The notes under the pieces were generated by a model. The model did no database searches. It had not been told where the DNA came from and worked only from the letters and a program-made list of their open reading frames with translations. A program made the position numbers and the translations under genes. Of a stretch of 21,561 nt of DNA, positions 15,701 through 21,561 are shown one piece after another (positions within the stretch are counted from its first letter, which is position 1; the number at the start of each line of letters is the position of its first letter). This DNA comes from JAKORR01 sp964608495 (GTDB lineage: Bacteria; Armatimonadota; Zipacnadia; Zipacnadales; FEN-943), in the NCBI GenBank assembly GCA_964608495.1, contig CAZSOQ010000080.1:1-21561 (forward strand), read 5' to 3'.

Positions 15701-16150
15701 CACCAGTACCCGACGGCTCGCGTCTTCGCCCGCCAGGGGCAACCGCCCGCCCGAGCCGCCGGCGTCGTACAGGCCCACCTTCACGAAAACCTCCCCCCGC
15801 GCGGACGCCGGCACCGTCACCGCGCCGAAGTCCACCGTCGTCGTCTCGTTAGGCGACCAGCTCGACGAGCGCGTTGGGGCCACGAGCGGTCGCAGCCCCG
15901 GCGCGGGCTGCATGTACAGCGACTCGCCCGCCCGTGCCCGGTCGAAATGCACGAAGGCCGTGTAGTCCAGCTCCAGCCTCTCGCCGCAGTTGAAGAACGT
16001 AACCGATACCCGCAGCTCCCTCGGACTAAGCTGCTCGCAGGTGGCCACGGGCAGCACCTTGCCCTCCTGCGCCGCGCCCGAGGCCGCGCCCCCCACCACG
16101 GCGGCCAGGCATCCCCACAGCGCGACCCGCGATCCGTGACGCTCGCTCAT
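12755..16150 (-). CDS. secreted GH101/GH129-like putative glycosidase
   Basis: The protein has 1131 residues. A signal peptide (MSERHGSRVALWGCLAAVVG..., cut near 27) is followed by one copy (about 31-153) of the module duplicated in the upstream gene: C38-E39, NCG at 54-56, DYTAFVHF at 62-69, KVGLYD at 124-129. Residues about 200-370 form an all-beta, lectin-like stretch. Residues about 380-660 resemble the beta-sandwich before the barrel in GH101/GH129, and about 660-960 the barrel, with YCHYTGGR, IRHFDGMW and LYTNYTDL strand ends. D780 in FCDVHTAAAPW and E827 in YSEGSMHW are the proposed nucleophile and acid, 47 residues apart. A beta domain closes the chain. It may cleave alpha-linked GalNAc or another alpha-sugar; that is inferred from the motif layout. 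ATGA overlap with the upstream gene implies coupled translation. Confidence 0.75.
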   Translation of the reverse strand: MSERHGSRVALWGCLAAVVGGAASGAAQEGKVLPVATCEQLSPRELRVSVTFFNCGERLELDYTAFVHFDRARAGESLYMQPAPGLRPLVAPTRSSSWSPNETTTVDFGAVTVPASARGEVFVKVGLYDAGGSGGRLPLAGEDASRRVLVGSIVEEDGQCRWVRRPPAAGEQAEWIGARPRALVKALPVEPAVRFGEADPRDWSVEGLEGGSATLERTREELCWSEASLKVGYVGGERRSGFVLRPKVPLPVPEEADVARLWLLGRALGWVEERTPEMPLLRYWVELQDGEGQGRRLQFPGAIAYPYWYVARARIPREWPRPLVCTGVGFDGCTNTRARSLLLDALVFAKETPAPELSTSVSLEDLPFPTSPDGLLPDTPRAAFSNRVEADGDAWRLVYEGADEKVTYRYTPLTGTLDDVEATWERGEASENCRLAAEGGPLVELGGRRFLPASPGVRRTRVSLERDENSVRTVWRCEAGGAATEYALSLSVRGKSLLVEIEGTDEALTGFSPGHFESAAEARFVPVPYWSWGVWDYGRDGGVVVTDHLFVSGYPDWYRSRASGLTFGADLSHRVDSLAASALTYVPGVKYDTRSHGRRNVLRERYVLTVSSELRETLPNIPHPPSPNREKLAAYCHYTGGRASLLAEQLEHWQRLHSYGVEKVYIRHFDGMWSDVPQGPQEWTLTEHAAPVAGDVAVKRYLEQLQAMGFLPVLYTNYTDLQPVAADFEWDNINLLPDGDISAQCWPGSYPLKPLRAVELEARYAPRIAGRFGTQGSFCDVHTAAAPWGKVDFDARLAGAAQFGTTYRCYGKLLMNERASYGAVYSEGSMHWLYAGLADGSDAQIRSPHPHLEPFLVDFDLLKIHPLEMDAGMSWISRYVDGPDAAASLGGWEAAQDRYTAATVAYGHQGTFTGLRFRDYDTDIKTYYLLQPLHKLYAMCPVEEIRYRDPESGRMLGTSEAVRSGIYRESQVYVRYANGLRVWVNGSLAKDWPVEAEGAGYALPPSGFLAQGPEGMLVYSAAGAGGRVDVASQEGTWFVDARGKRQVVGPADTDGAAILKRSAEGVWSLWPLGKVTVLRVDAGALGLGATVRVTAYDEAGTAGGDVETTVEEGRLVLPTDTEVFRFEIAGR

Positions 16151-17079
16151 CTGACGCCCTCCTCGGCTGCCGGCGGCGTCCGCTCGAAGACCACGCCCCC
16201 ATCGCGAGGTACCAGCCGCCCGACCAGCACCCTATCCCGCTCGTCGCTGCCCGCGGGCCGCAGGCGCTCGCCCGTCCCGGCCTGGTCGTACAGACCCACG
16301 CGCAGGTATAGCGGCCTGTCCAGCCCCGCCGGGAGCGTGTAGGGCCCGAAGGTGACCACCGTCACCTCGTCCTCGCCCCAGGCGGCCGAGTCCGTGGGCC
16401 GGCTCGAGGGATACAGCCCCATCTCGCTCGTGACGGCCAGATTCTCGCCCGTCGCCTCCGGCTCGAAGTGCAGGAAGGCCGAGTAGTCGGTCCGCAGGCT
16501 GGCGCCGCAGTTGAGGTAGGCCACCCTGACGACCACGCGGTTGGCACCGAGCAGCTCGCACGCCGCCACGGCCACGATGGGGGTATCCTCCGGCCCTGCC
16601 GCCGGGCACGCCCTTCGCAGCCGCACCGGCCCCGCCGGATCGCCCTCCTCGCGCACCAGTGTCCCCAGCGCCGCCGGCGGATCGCCGACCAGCCCGCCTC
16701 GTACCTCCAGCTCCCGCGGCGTGTCGGCGCCGATCGTGAAGGGGCCGAAGCTCACCACCTCGACGCTATCGCCCGACCATCCCGCGGCGTGCATGGCCTT
16801 CCTGACCGTCCGCGGGCCCGGCTCCGGCGCCTCGTACGTCGCGCCCGGCTCCCCGGGCTTCACGAAGGCCAGCTCTGCCTCGCCATCGGTCGCGAGTCGC
16901 CTGCCGGCATTCAGCAGCACCAGCTTCAGCACCACTCGCTCGGTCCCCACCGTCTCGCAGTCGAGCAGGCCAAAGCACGTCCCCTCCTGTGCCCAGGACG
17001 GCCCGCTCACGATGCTCAGCAGGGCCGGCCCTACCATCAGCGCGGCGCCTGCCCACGGGGCCCGCTTGCGTCTCCTCAT
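16147..17079 (-). CDS. secreted protein of two tandem beta-sandwich-like modules
   Basis: The protein has 310 residues. A signal peptide (MRRRKRAPWAGAALMVGPAL..., cut near WA-QEG at 30/31) precedes two diverged copies of one module. Copy A spans about 33-142 (DCE at 40-42, NAG at 57-59, FGPFTI at 111-116). Copy B spans about 167-290 (ACE at 173-175, NCG at 190-192, DYSAFLHFE at 198-206, FGPYTLP at 244-250, LRVGLYDQAG at 259-268). Copy B closely matches residues 31-153 of the next gene product. There is no catalytic motif or membrane anchor. The pattern resembles Ig-like extracellular modules that end in a VGLYD strand, so a binding or adaptor role is likely. Its TGA overlaps the ATG of the glycosidase gene (ATGA). 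Family name unknown. Confidence 0.8.
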   Translation of the reverse strand: MRRRKRAPWAGAALMVGPALLSIVSGPSWAQEGTCFGLLDCETVGTERVVLKLVLLNAGRRLATDGEAELAFVKPGEPGATYEAPEPGPRTVRKAMHAAGWSGDSVEVVSFGPFTIGADTPRELEVRGGLVGDPPAALGTLVREEGDPAGPVRLRRACPAAGPEDTPIVAVAACELLGANRVVVRVAYLNCGASLRTDYSAFLHFEPEATGENLAVTSEMGLYPSSRPTDSAAWGEDEVTVVTFGPYTLPAGLDRPLYLRVGLYDQAGTGERLRPAGSDERDRVLVGRLVPRDGGVVFERTPPAAEEGVR

Positions 17080-17192
17080 CGCGGCCTACCTCCCGACGCT
17101 TGCCTGGAGTCCTCGCCTTCCCACCCGCCGCAGGGCCCTTTGCGCCGCGCCCAGGCGCTCACCTCCACCACTGCGCCGGTCCAGGCCCCCGC

Positions 17193-17215
17193 CTCCCTCG
17201 CCCCACGGGAGGGAG
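17193..17215. promoter_or_regulatory. dyad, possible operator
   Basis: CTCCCTC (17193-17199) and GAGGGAG (17209-17215) form a perfect 7-bp inverted repeat with a nine-base centre, near the middle of the 276-base divergent region. Confidence 0.35.
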
Positions 17216-17268
17216 TCGCCCGCCGCTGTCGAATTCGTCTCACGGCCATCACCGGGCGCGCCGCCCCG

Positions 17269-17285
17269 GGAGCGCGCGGCGCTCC
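17269..17285. promoter_or_regulatory. perfect 7-bp inverted repeat
   Basis: GGAGCGC-gcg-GCGCTCC lies 71 bases before the oxidoreductase start. A hairpin in the leader or a regulator site are both possible. Confidence 0.35.
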
Positions 17286-17309
17286 GTCGGCGACGCGGCC
17301 CTTCGCCCT

Positions 17310-17325
17310 GTCCGCCACGCCGGAC
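17310..17325 (+). promoter_or_regulatory. small leader hairpin near the oxidoreductase ribosome site
   Basis: GTCCG and CGGAC pair around CCACGC, ending 16 bases before the GAGGAGG ribosome site at 17342-17348. It could influence translation or be incidental. Confidence 0.25.
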
Positions 17326-17355
17326 GGGCCCATACCGCAGAGAGGAGGATGCTCC

Positions 17356-18405
17356 ATGGCAGTCAAGTGGGGAGTCATCGGCTGTGGTGGCATCGCCGAC
17401 CGGCGGACGATACCCGAGGGCATCATGCGCTCGGCCGAAGCGGAGCTTGTGGCTGTCCAGGACGTGGACCCCGAGCGCGCCGCCGCGGTCGGCGCCAAGT
17501 ACGGCGTACCCAGGGTCTGCACCCGTGAGCAGGACATCGTGGACGATCCGGGCGTCGAGGCGGTCTACATTGCCACGCCGACCCATCTGCACCACGAGCA
17601 GGTGCTATTGGCGGCCCGCGCGGGCAAGCACGTCCTGTGCGAGAAGCCTCTGGCCCTCACCGCCGAGCAGGCCGAGGACGCGGTGGCCGCCTGCGCCGGC
17701 GCCGGTGTGAAGCTCGGCGTCAACTTCATGATGCGCTTCCACGCCTGCCACCAGTGGCTGCGCTCCGCGATCGGCGCGGGCGACCTGGGCACGCCGGTCC
17801 TCGGCAAGGCCGAGCTGACCTGCTGGTACCCGCCGATCCCGGGCGCTTTTCGCCAGGACCCCGAGCTCGGCGGCGGCGGCGCGCTCATTGACATGGGCAA
17901 CCACTGCCTGGACCTGCTCGAGTTCCTCTTCGACCAGCGCATCGTCCGCGTGAGCTGCTTCACGGGCAATCTCGTCCAGGACTACCGCTCGGAGGACACG
18001 GCAGCGGTGGTGGTCGAGATGGACGGTGGCGCCATGGGCCTCGTCAACGCCCTCTTCAACGTCCCCGACGCAGCCGCCCAGAACATGCTGATGCTCTACG
18101 GCAGCCGCGGCGGCGCCTGGACCTTCGGCACCATCGGCCAGGACTCGGCCGGCCAGATCCACGCCATCTTCGAGAGCGAGGGAAGGGAGTACGACGCCGC
18201 CCAGGTGCGCACCGAGGGCCCCTCGGAGCAGGTCGTCACGCCCGAGGTCGCCAACATGTACCAGGCGCATCTGGACGCTTACTCCCGCGCCATCGCCGCC
18301 GGCGAGGACCCGCCCGTGCCGGGTGAGCTCGGCATCTGGAGCCAGAGGGTCGTCACCGCCTGCTACGAGTCCGCGCGCACGGGCAGAGCCGTCGAGCTGC
18401 GTTAG
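17356..18405 (+). CDS. Gfo/Idh/MocA family oxidoreductase
   Basis: The protein has 349 residues. These enzymes use NAD(P) to oxidise or reduce a hydroxyl of a sugar, inositol or related polyol in the cytoplasm. The Rossmann motif is VIGCGGIA (residues 8-15), the family lysine is in EKPLA (E96, K97), and the C-terminal domain has GGGALIDMGNHCLD with D179 and H183 as the usual catalytic/structural pair. Length is typical. No Tat or Sec signal is present, unlike the secreted members common in related phyla. The ATG at 17356 follows GAGGAGG by seven bases. The kinase gene begins 16 bases after the stop, so the two are very likely one operon working on the same substrate. Substrate not readable from sequence alone. 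Confidence 0.92.
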   Translation: MAVKWGVIGCGGIADRRTIPEGIMRSAEAELVAVQDVDPERAAAVGAKYGVPRVCTREQDIVDDPGVEAVYIATPTHLHHEQVLLAARAGKHVLCEKPLALTAEQAEDAVAACAGAGVKLGVNFMMRFHACHQWLRSAIGAGDLGTPVLGKAELTCWYPPIPGAFRQDPELGGGGALIDMGNHCLDLLEFLFDQRIVRVSCFTGNLVQDYRSEDTAAVVVEMDGGAMGLVNALFNVPDAAAQNMLMLYGSRGGAWTFGTIGQDSAGQIHAIFESEGREYDAAQVRTEGPSEQVVTPEVANMYQAHLDAYSRAIAAGEDPPVPGELGIWSQRVVTACYESARTGRAVELR

Positions 18406-18421
18406 AGCGCCGGGGACGACG

Positions 18422-19963
18422 ATGGACCTGCCGGACGACCTCCTGTTGTCCTTCGACGTGGGGACCACGGGCCTCAAGGCCAGCCTCTTCACGCCCGCCG
18501 GCGAACTCTTCCTGTCCTTCACGCAGCCCTACGCTACGAGCTATCCCCAGCCCGGCTGGGCCGAGCAGGCCCCCGACGATTGGCTGCGCGCCCTCTACCG
18601 CGCCTGGGGGAAGCTGGCCGCGCGTGTCCCCACGGCTACGCCCGAGCGTATCCGCGCCGTCGGCCTGTCCGGCCACATGATGGGCGTGGTCGCTGTGGAC
18701 GCCGAGGGCGAGGTGCTCAGGCCCGCGCTGATCCACTCCGACGTCCGCTCGGCTCCCAAGGCCAAGGAGCTCGGCCGGCGCCTCAGCCCCGACCGCTACT
18801 ACGACATCACGGGCCAGCCCCTCGACCCGCACTACCCGCTCACCAAGCTGATGTGGCTCGCCGCGGCCGAGCCCGAGGTCTACGCCCGCGCTCACGGCTT
18901 TCTGCAGAGCAAAGACTGGGTACGCGGGCGCCTCACGGACCCTGTGGGCGACCTCGACCCCTGGAACACGACCGACTTCTCCGACGCCTCCGTCTACGGC
19001 GTCTACGACCTCGCCCATCGCCAGTGGTCGGCCGAGGTCATCGAGGCGGCGGGCCTGGCGAGCGCGCCCCTGCCCGAGATCGTCGGCGCCGCGCGGGTCC
19101 TCGGACGGCTCAACGCCCTCTGGGCCTCGGCCCTCAGCTTGCCCGAGGGCCTGCCCGTCGTGGCCGGCGGCGGCGACGGCTCCTGCGCCACCGCCGGCGC
19201 GGGCGTGGCCACGCCCGGCGCGGCCTATGCTTACCTGGGCGGCACCGCCTGGATCGGCGCCCTCAGCGACGGCGTGCCCCTGGACGCCGAGCGTCGCCTC
19301 TTCGTCGTGGGCCATCTCGACCCGGGCATCTACGCGGCCTTCGGCACGGCCCAGACCGTCGGCTCCGCCTTCGAGTGGGTCGCCCGCGAGGTGTTCCCGA
19401 CCGCCGACGGCCGGCCCGCCGTCTGGGAAGACGTCGAGGCCCTCGCGGCTCAGGCCGAGCCCGGCTGCCGCGGCCTCTTCTTCCTGCCCTACATGATGGG
19501 CGAGCGCTCGCCCCTATGGGACCCTCACGCCCGGGGCACCTGGGTGGGCCTGACCCTCGGCCATACCCGCGCGGAGCTCGCGCGCAGCGTCTACGAGGGC
19601 GCCGCCTTCGCCCTGCGCTCGATCCTCGACGCAGTCGAGGACGCCGCGGGCCCCGTGCCTGAGCTCCGTCTCATCGGCGGCGGGGCCCAGAGCAGGCTGT
19701 GGATGCCGATCCTGTCCTCGACACTCGGCAAGAGGCTCGTGCCCTGCAGCTACCTGAGCGAGGCCACCAGCCTGGGCGCCGCCATGGCCGCCGGCGTCGG
19801 CGCCGGGCTGTATCGCGACCTGGCCGAGGCGGCCCGGATCGTCGTCACCACCGACCCGTGGGAGCCCGACGCAGCCCTCCGCGAGGCCTACGAGCAAGCT
19901 TACGCCCACTGGTCGGCGCTGTACCCGGCCCTGCGGACCTTCTTCGCCGGGGGAACCACCTAG
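18422..19963 (+). CDS. FGGY family carbohydrate kinase (xylulokinase-like)
   Basis: The protein has 513 residues. It phosphorylates a sugar or polyol with ATP in the cytoplasm. The first ATPase motif is LSFDVGTTGLKASLF (residues 9-23). GLSGHMMGVV matches the xylulokinase-like substrate loop. The catalytic Asp is D252 in AGGGDGSCATAG, and the ATP-binding glycines are in RLIGGGAQSRLWMPIL, followed by SEATSLGAAMAAGVG. Length and order match XylB-like members best, but FGGY specificity is known to shift among xylulose, ribulose, erythritol and others. The ATG at 18422 has GGGGA five bases upstream, placing the gene 16 bases from the oxidoreductase. A strong hairpin lies about 150 bases after the stop. 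Confidence 0.92.
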   Translation: MDLPDDLLLSFDVGTTGLKASLFTPAGELFLSFTQPYATSYPQPGWAEQAPDDWLRALYRAWGKLAARVPTATPERIRAVGLSGHMMGVVAVDAEGEVLRPALIHSDVRSAPKAKELGRRLSPDRYYDITGQPLDPHYPLTKLMWLAAAEPEVYARAHGFLQSKDWVRGRLTDPVGDLDPWNTTDFSDASVYGVYDLAHRQWSAEVIEAAGLASAPLPEIVGAARVLGRLNALWASALSLPEGLPVVAGGGDGSCATAGAGVATPGAAYAYLGGTAWIGALSDGVPLDAERRLFVVGHLDPGIYAAFGTAQTVGSAFEWVAREVFPTADGRPAVWEDVEALAAQAEPGCRGLFFLPYMMGERSPLWDPHARGTWVGLTLGHTRAELARSVYEGAAFALRSILDAVEDAAGPVPELRLIGGGAQSRLWMPILSSTLGKRLVPCSYLSEATSLGAAMAAGVGAGLYRDLAEAARIVVTTDPWEPDAALREAYEQAYAHWSALYPALRTFFAGGTT

Positions 19964-20113
19964 TCGCTGGGCCCCCTCTCGGGCCGGGCCACGGCCGAGG
20001 CGACACTATTCTGTCGCGCTTCGCTCGGGCCTATGCCATAGGCGGTGCGTAATCCTTGCGACAGACCCCCACCGCCCATCGCCTCCTCCCTTGCGATCCT
20101 ATCCCAGAAGCCG

Positions 20114-20141
20114 GACAGGCGGCCCCGCCGGGCCGCCTGTC
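20114..20141. terminator. perfect 12-bp hairpin between convergent genes
   Basis: GACAGGCGGCCC (20114-20125) and GGGCCGCCTGTC (20130-20141) form a perfect 12-bp stem with a CGCC loop, followed by TCTTCG. It sits between the kinase stop and the converging membrane protein stop, so it probably terminates one or both transcripts. Confidence 0.7.
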
Positions 20142-20166
20142 TCTTCGCCAAGGGAGGAAGCGACAT

Positions 20167-20691
20167 CTACTCAGGGCTCTCGACCGTATCCAGCATTCCT
20201 CCCGCCGCGGAGGTCTGCGGGATACTGTCGGCTAGCCAGTAAAGATCCACGAGTTCGGGATACACCAGCGCCCTGGTCAGCAGCACGTTCGACGCCGCGA
20301 TCATGCCGCTGAACCCGGGGAACAGCGTCACCTCGGTAACGTGGTACGCCACCGCGGCCCCGAGCAGCCACCCGGCCAGCAGCAGCAGTTCCACCACCGA
20401 GCTCCCCTCCGCCACCGTCTCCGCCGCCGGCCGCTGGTAACGGTGCAGCAACGCCCTGGCCGCCACGGCCACCACAACCCCGATCGCGGCGCCTGCTATC
20501 GCCGATAGAAGCACCCCAAACCGCCCCATCGGCACACAGACCAGCACCCCTGCACCCCCCCAAACCAGCATCGGCGCCCCCGCCGGGATGTGCCGACTGG
20601 CCAGAGCCAGAGCCAGAACGTCTATGGCGACCGCGACACCTAGGTACAGCAGCGTGCTCTTCAGTGGGTAGCTTTCGTCTATGCGATGCAT
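20167..20691 (-). CDS. small polytopic membrane protein
   Basis: The protein has 174 residues from the ATG at 20691 (MHRIDESYPLKSTLLYLGVA). An in-frame GTG at 20724 would add eleven residues, but a TGN-TAAAAT extended -10 element overlaps that region, which favours the shorter form with a GGTGGA site ten bases before the ATG. About four to five hydrophobic helices lie near residues 12-31, 40-56, 58-80, 98-115 and perhaps 122-140. The C-terminus (about 150-174) is polar and acidic. No family was recognised and no catalytic residues stand out. The pattern of small helices joined by Gly/Ala suggests an integral structural or transport-related protein. Confidence 0.65.
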   Translation of the reverse strand: MHRIDESYPLKSTLLYLGVAVAIDVLALALASRHIPAGAPMLVWGGAGVLVCVPMGRFGVLLSAIAGAAIGVVVAVAARALLHRYQRPAAETVAEGSSVVELLLLAGWLLGAAVAYHVTEVTLFPGFSGMIAASNVLLTRALVYPELVDLYWLADSIPQTSAAGGMLDTVESPE

Positions 20692-20714
20692 GTACCTTAA
20701 TTCCACCGCGACCG

Positions 20715-20720
20715 ATTTTA
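20715..20720 (-). promoter_or_regulatory. extended -10 promoter element
   Basis: On the minus strand the bases TGC-TAAAAT give an extended -10 with five of six matches to TATAAT. It lies 24 bases before the ATG at 20691, within an A/T-rich island unlike the surrounding GC-rich DNA. No -35 is needed or clearly present. Confidence 0.5.
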
Positions 20721-20922
20721 GCACGCCCTGGCCTCTTCCGCTGTTGTGAACCGATTAACGTTGTGGCAATTTTGGCTCAAGGTCCTCTTGCGTAATAACA
20801 GAGGCAATCGGCGTGCCGGTCGGGGACCGCGCACCGGCGCCCGGAACCGCACTTCCCGCGGCGCCCCAGGACCCAGGTCCCGGGCCCTGCCAGCCTGCAC
20901 GAGAGGGGAGAGGCGTCTTCCG

Positions 20923-21561
20923 TCACGGCCTGGGGGCCGCGCTCGCGCCGTAGAGCACCACCACTTCACCCACCTGCTGGTCCGTCCCCCGGCATCGCAG
21001 GTACAGCGAGGAGCCGCCGAGCGCCGGCACCACCCCCTCATGCCAGTCCAGGTCGCTCTCGCCGGACAGCAGCTCCGTCCACGACTTCCCGTCGCCCGAC
21101 CAGGCCACGCTCCACGCCGCGGCCCTGTGAGCGCCGACACGCATGCGCACCCTCGCGTCCCCCTTCACGGGTACGGGCAGCCGGTACACCCACTCGCTCC
21201 CGAAGCGCACGGACTCCGAGCAGCCGCTCTTCGCCTCGGGCTGCAGGTACCAGCAGCGCTCCAGGTAGCTGTTGGCCAGGAAGTTCACGCAGGCGCCGTC
21301 CGCGACCAGGGCCCGCACCTCGGCCGCGGGATCGGGGAGCCCGTCCAGTCCGGGCCCCCGCAGCCGGAGTAGCAGTTCCCCGGGCGCATCCGCTGGACAT
21401 TGTAGCGCTATCGAGAAAGTCGTGTCTGTTTGTGGCTCGGCAGCGACGGCCGCGTGCCCGCGACCCACCACCGCGCCCGTCCCGGGGTCCACCACCTCCA
21501 CTTCGGCCCGCCCCGACAGCGCTGCTGCGCCCGCGTTGAACAGCCGCCCGCGCAGTGTGGT
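20923..21561 (-). CDS. C-terminal part of a secreted beta-sandwich protein
   Basis: The frame is open from the window edge to the TGA at 20923-20925, giving 212 residues of a gene whose start lies outside. It begins TTLRGRLFNAGAAALSG..., which reads as the end of an Ig/Fn3-like extracellular domain (AEVEVVDPGTGAVVGRG). It then has SYLERCWYLQPEAKSGCSES, followed by a discoidin-like strand pattern (WSVAWSGDGKSWTELL, LYLRCRGTDQQVGEVVVLYG). Five cysteines fit an exported protein. Such tails often bind carbohydrate in large glycosidases or NPCBM-like proteins. No catalytic domain is visible here. Confidence 0.75.
   Translation of the reverse strand, partial: TTLRGRLFNAGAAALSGRAEVEVVDPGTGAVVGRGHAAVAAEPQTDTTFSIALQCPADAPGELLLRLRGPGLDGLPDPAAEVRALVADGACVNFLANSYLERCWYLQPEAKSGCSESVRFGSEWVYRLPVPVKGDARVRMRVGAHRAAAWSVAWSGDGKSWTELLSGESDLDWHEGVVPALGGSSLYLRCRGTDQQVGEVVVLYGASAAPRP

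Noticed and set aside
16468..17355. Upstream extension of the oxidoreductase frame back to 16468
   Set aside because: The extension is antisense to the two-module gene and does not resemble a domain. GAGGAGG seven bases before the ATG at 17356 and the Rossmann start there fix the true beginning.
17605..19315. Long minus-strand frames opposite the oxidoreductase and kinase
   Set aside because: They are shadows of strongly recognised plus-strand genes, with Gly/Ala/Arg/Val-biased translations.

Overview
The window is a GC-rich bacterial chromosome fragment of 21,561 bases. It holds one 100-base run of N, so it is probably a metagenome or draft scaffold. Genes are mostly monocistronic or in short two- to three-gene runs, with several secreted or carbohydrate-active proteins. 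The mix (GH172/DUF2961, CBM9 plus GH123-like DUF4091, Gfo/Idh/MocA, FGGY kinase, an EF-hand esterase) resembles Armatimonadota or Planctomycetota-type genomes. That placement is an impression from gene content, not a phylogenetic result. No rRNA, tRNA, CRISPR array, insertion sequence or integrase was seen.

Region by region: 1-348 is the C-terminus of a GH172/DUF2961 protein, converging through a hairpin-rich 237-base spacer on a secreted 1000-residue CBM9/GH123-like protein (586-3588, minus). Upstream of that on the same strand is a zinc-hook AAA/SMC-type ATPase (3668-6136) preceded by a 68-codon ORF that overlaps it (6075-6281). This pair looks less GC-rich than its surroundings and is the best candidate for a transferred, possibly defensive, module. 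After 423 non-coding bases come a PPC/DUF296 protein and a dual-specificity-type phosphatase (both minus), then a divergent secreted EF-hand/alpha-beta-hydrolase esterase (plus). Next are a GPDPase-type membrane protein with a long acidic tail and an RNase HI (both minus), a 57-residue single-span membrane protein (plus) and a sugar-1-phosphate nucleotidyltransferase with a beta-helix tail (minus).

Region 12484-17079 carries the assembly gap, bordered by 20-bp tandem repeats, and a tightly coupled minus-strand pair. The first gene is a secreted protein made of two copies of a roughly 110-residue module. The second is a secreted 1131-residue protein with one more copy of that module fused to a probable GH101/GH129-like glycosidase. 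Divergent from this pair, across a dyad-rich 276-base promoter region, are a Gfo/Idh/MocA oxidoreductase and an FGGY (xylulokinase-like) kinase, 16 bases apart. The window closes with a polytopic membrane protein and the C-terminus of a secreted beta-sandwich protein (both minus).

A plausible working picture for 11455-19963 is an export-and-use cluster: extracellular glycosidase and binding modules release a sugar or polyol, the dehydrogenase and kinase process it, and the nucleotidyltransferase activates sugars for glycan synthesis. The individual family calls are mostly firm. The pathway is inference from adjacency.
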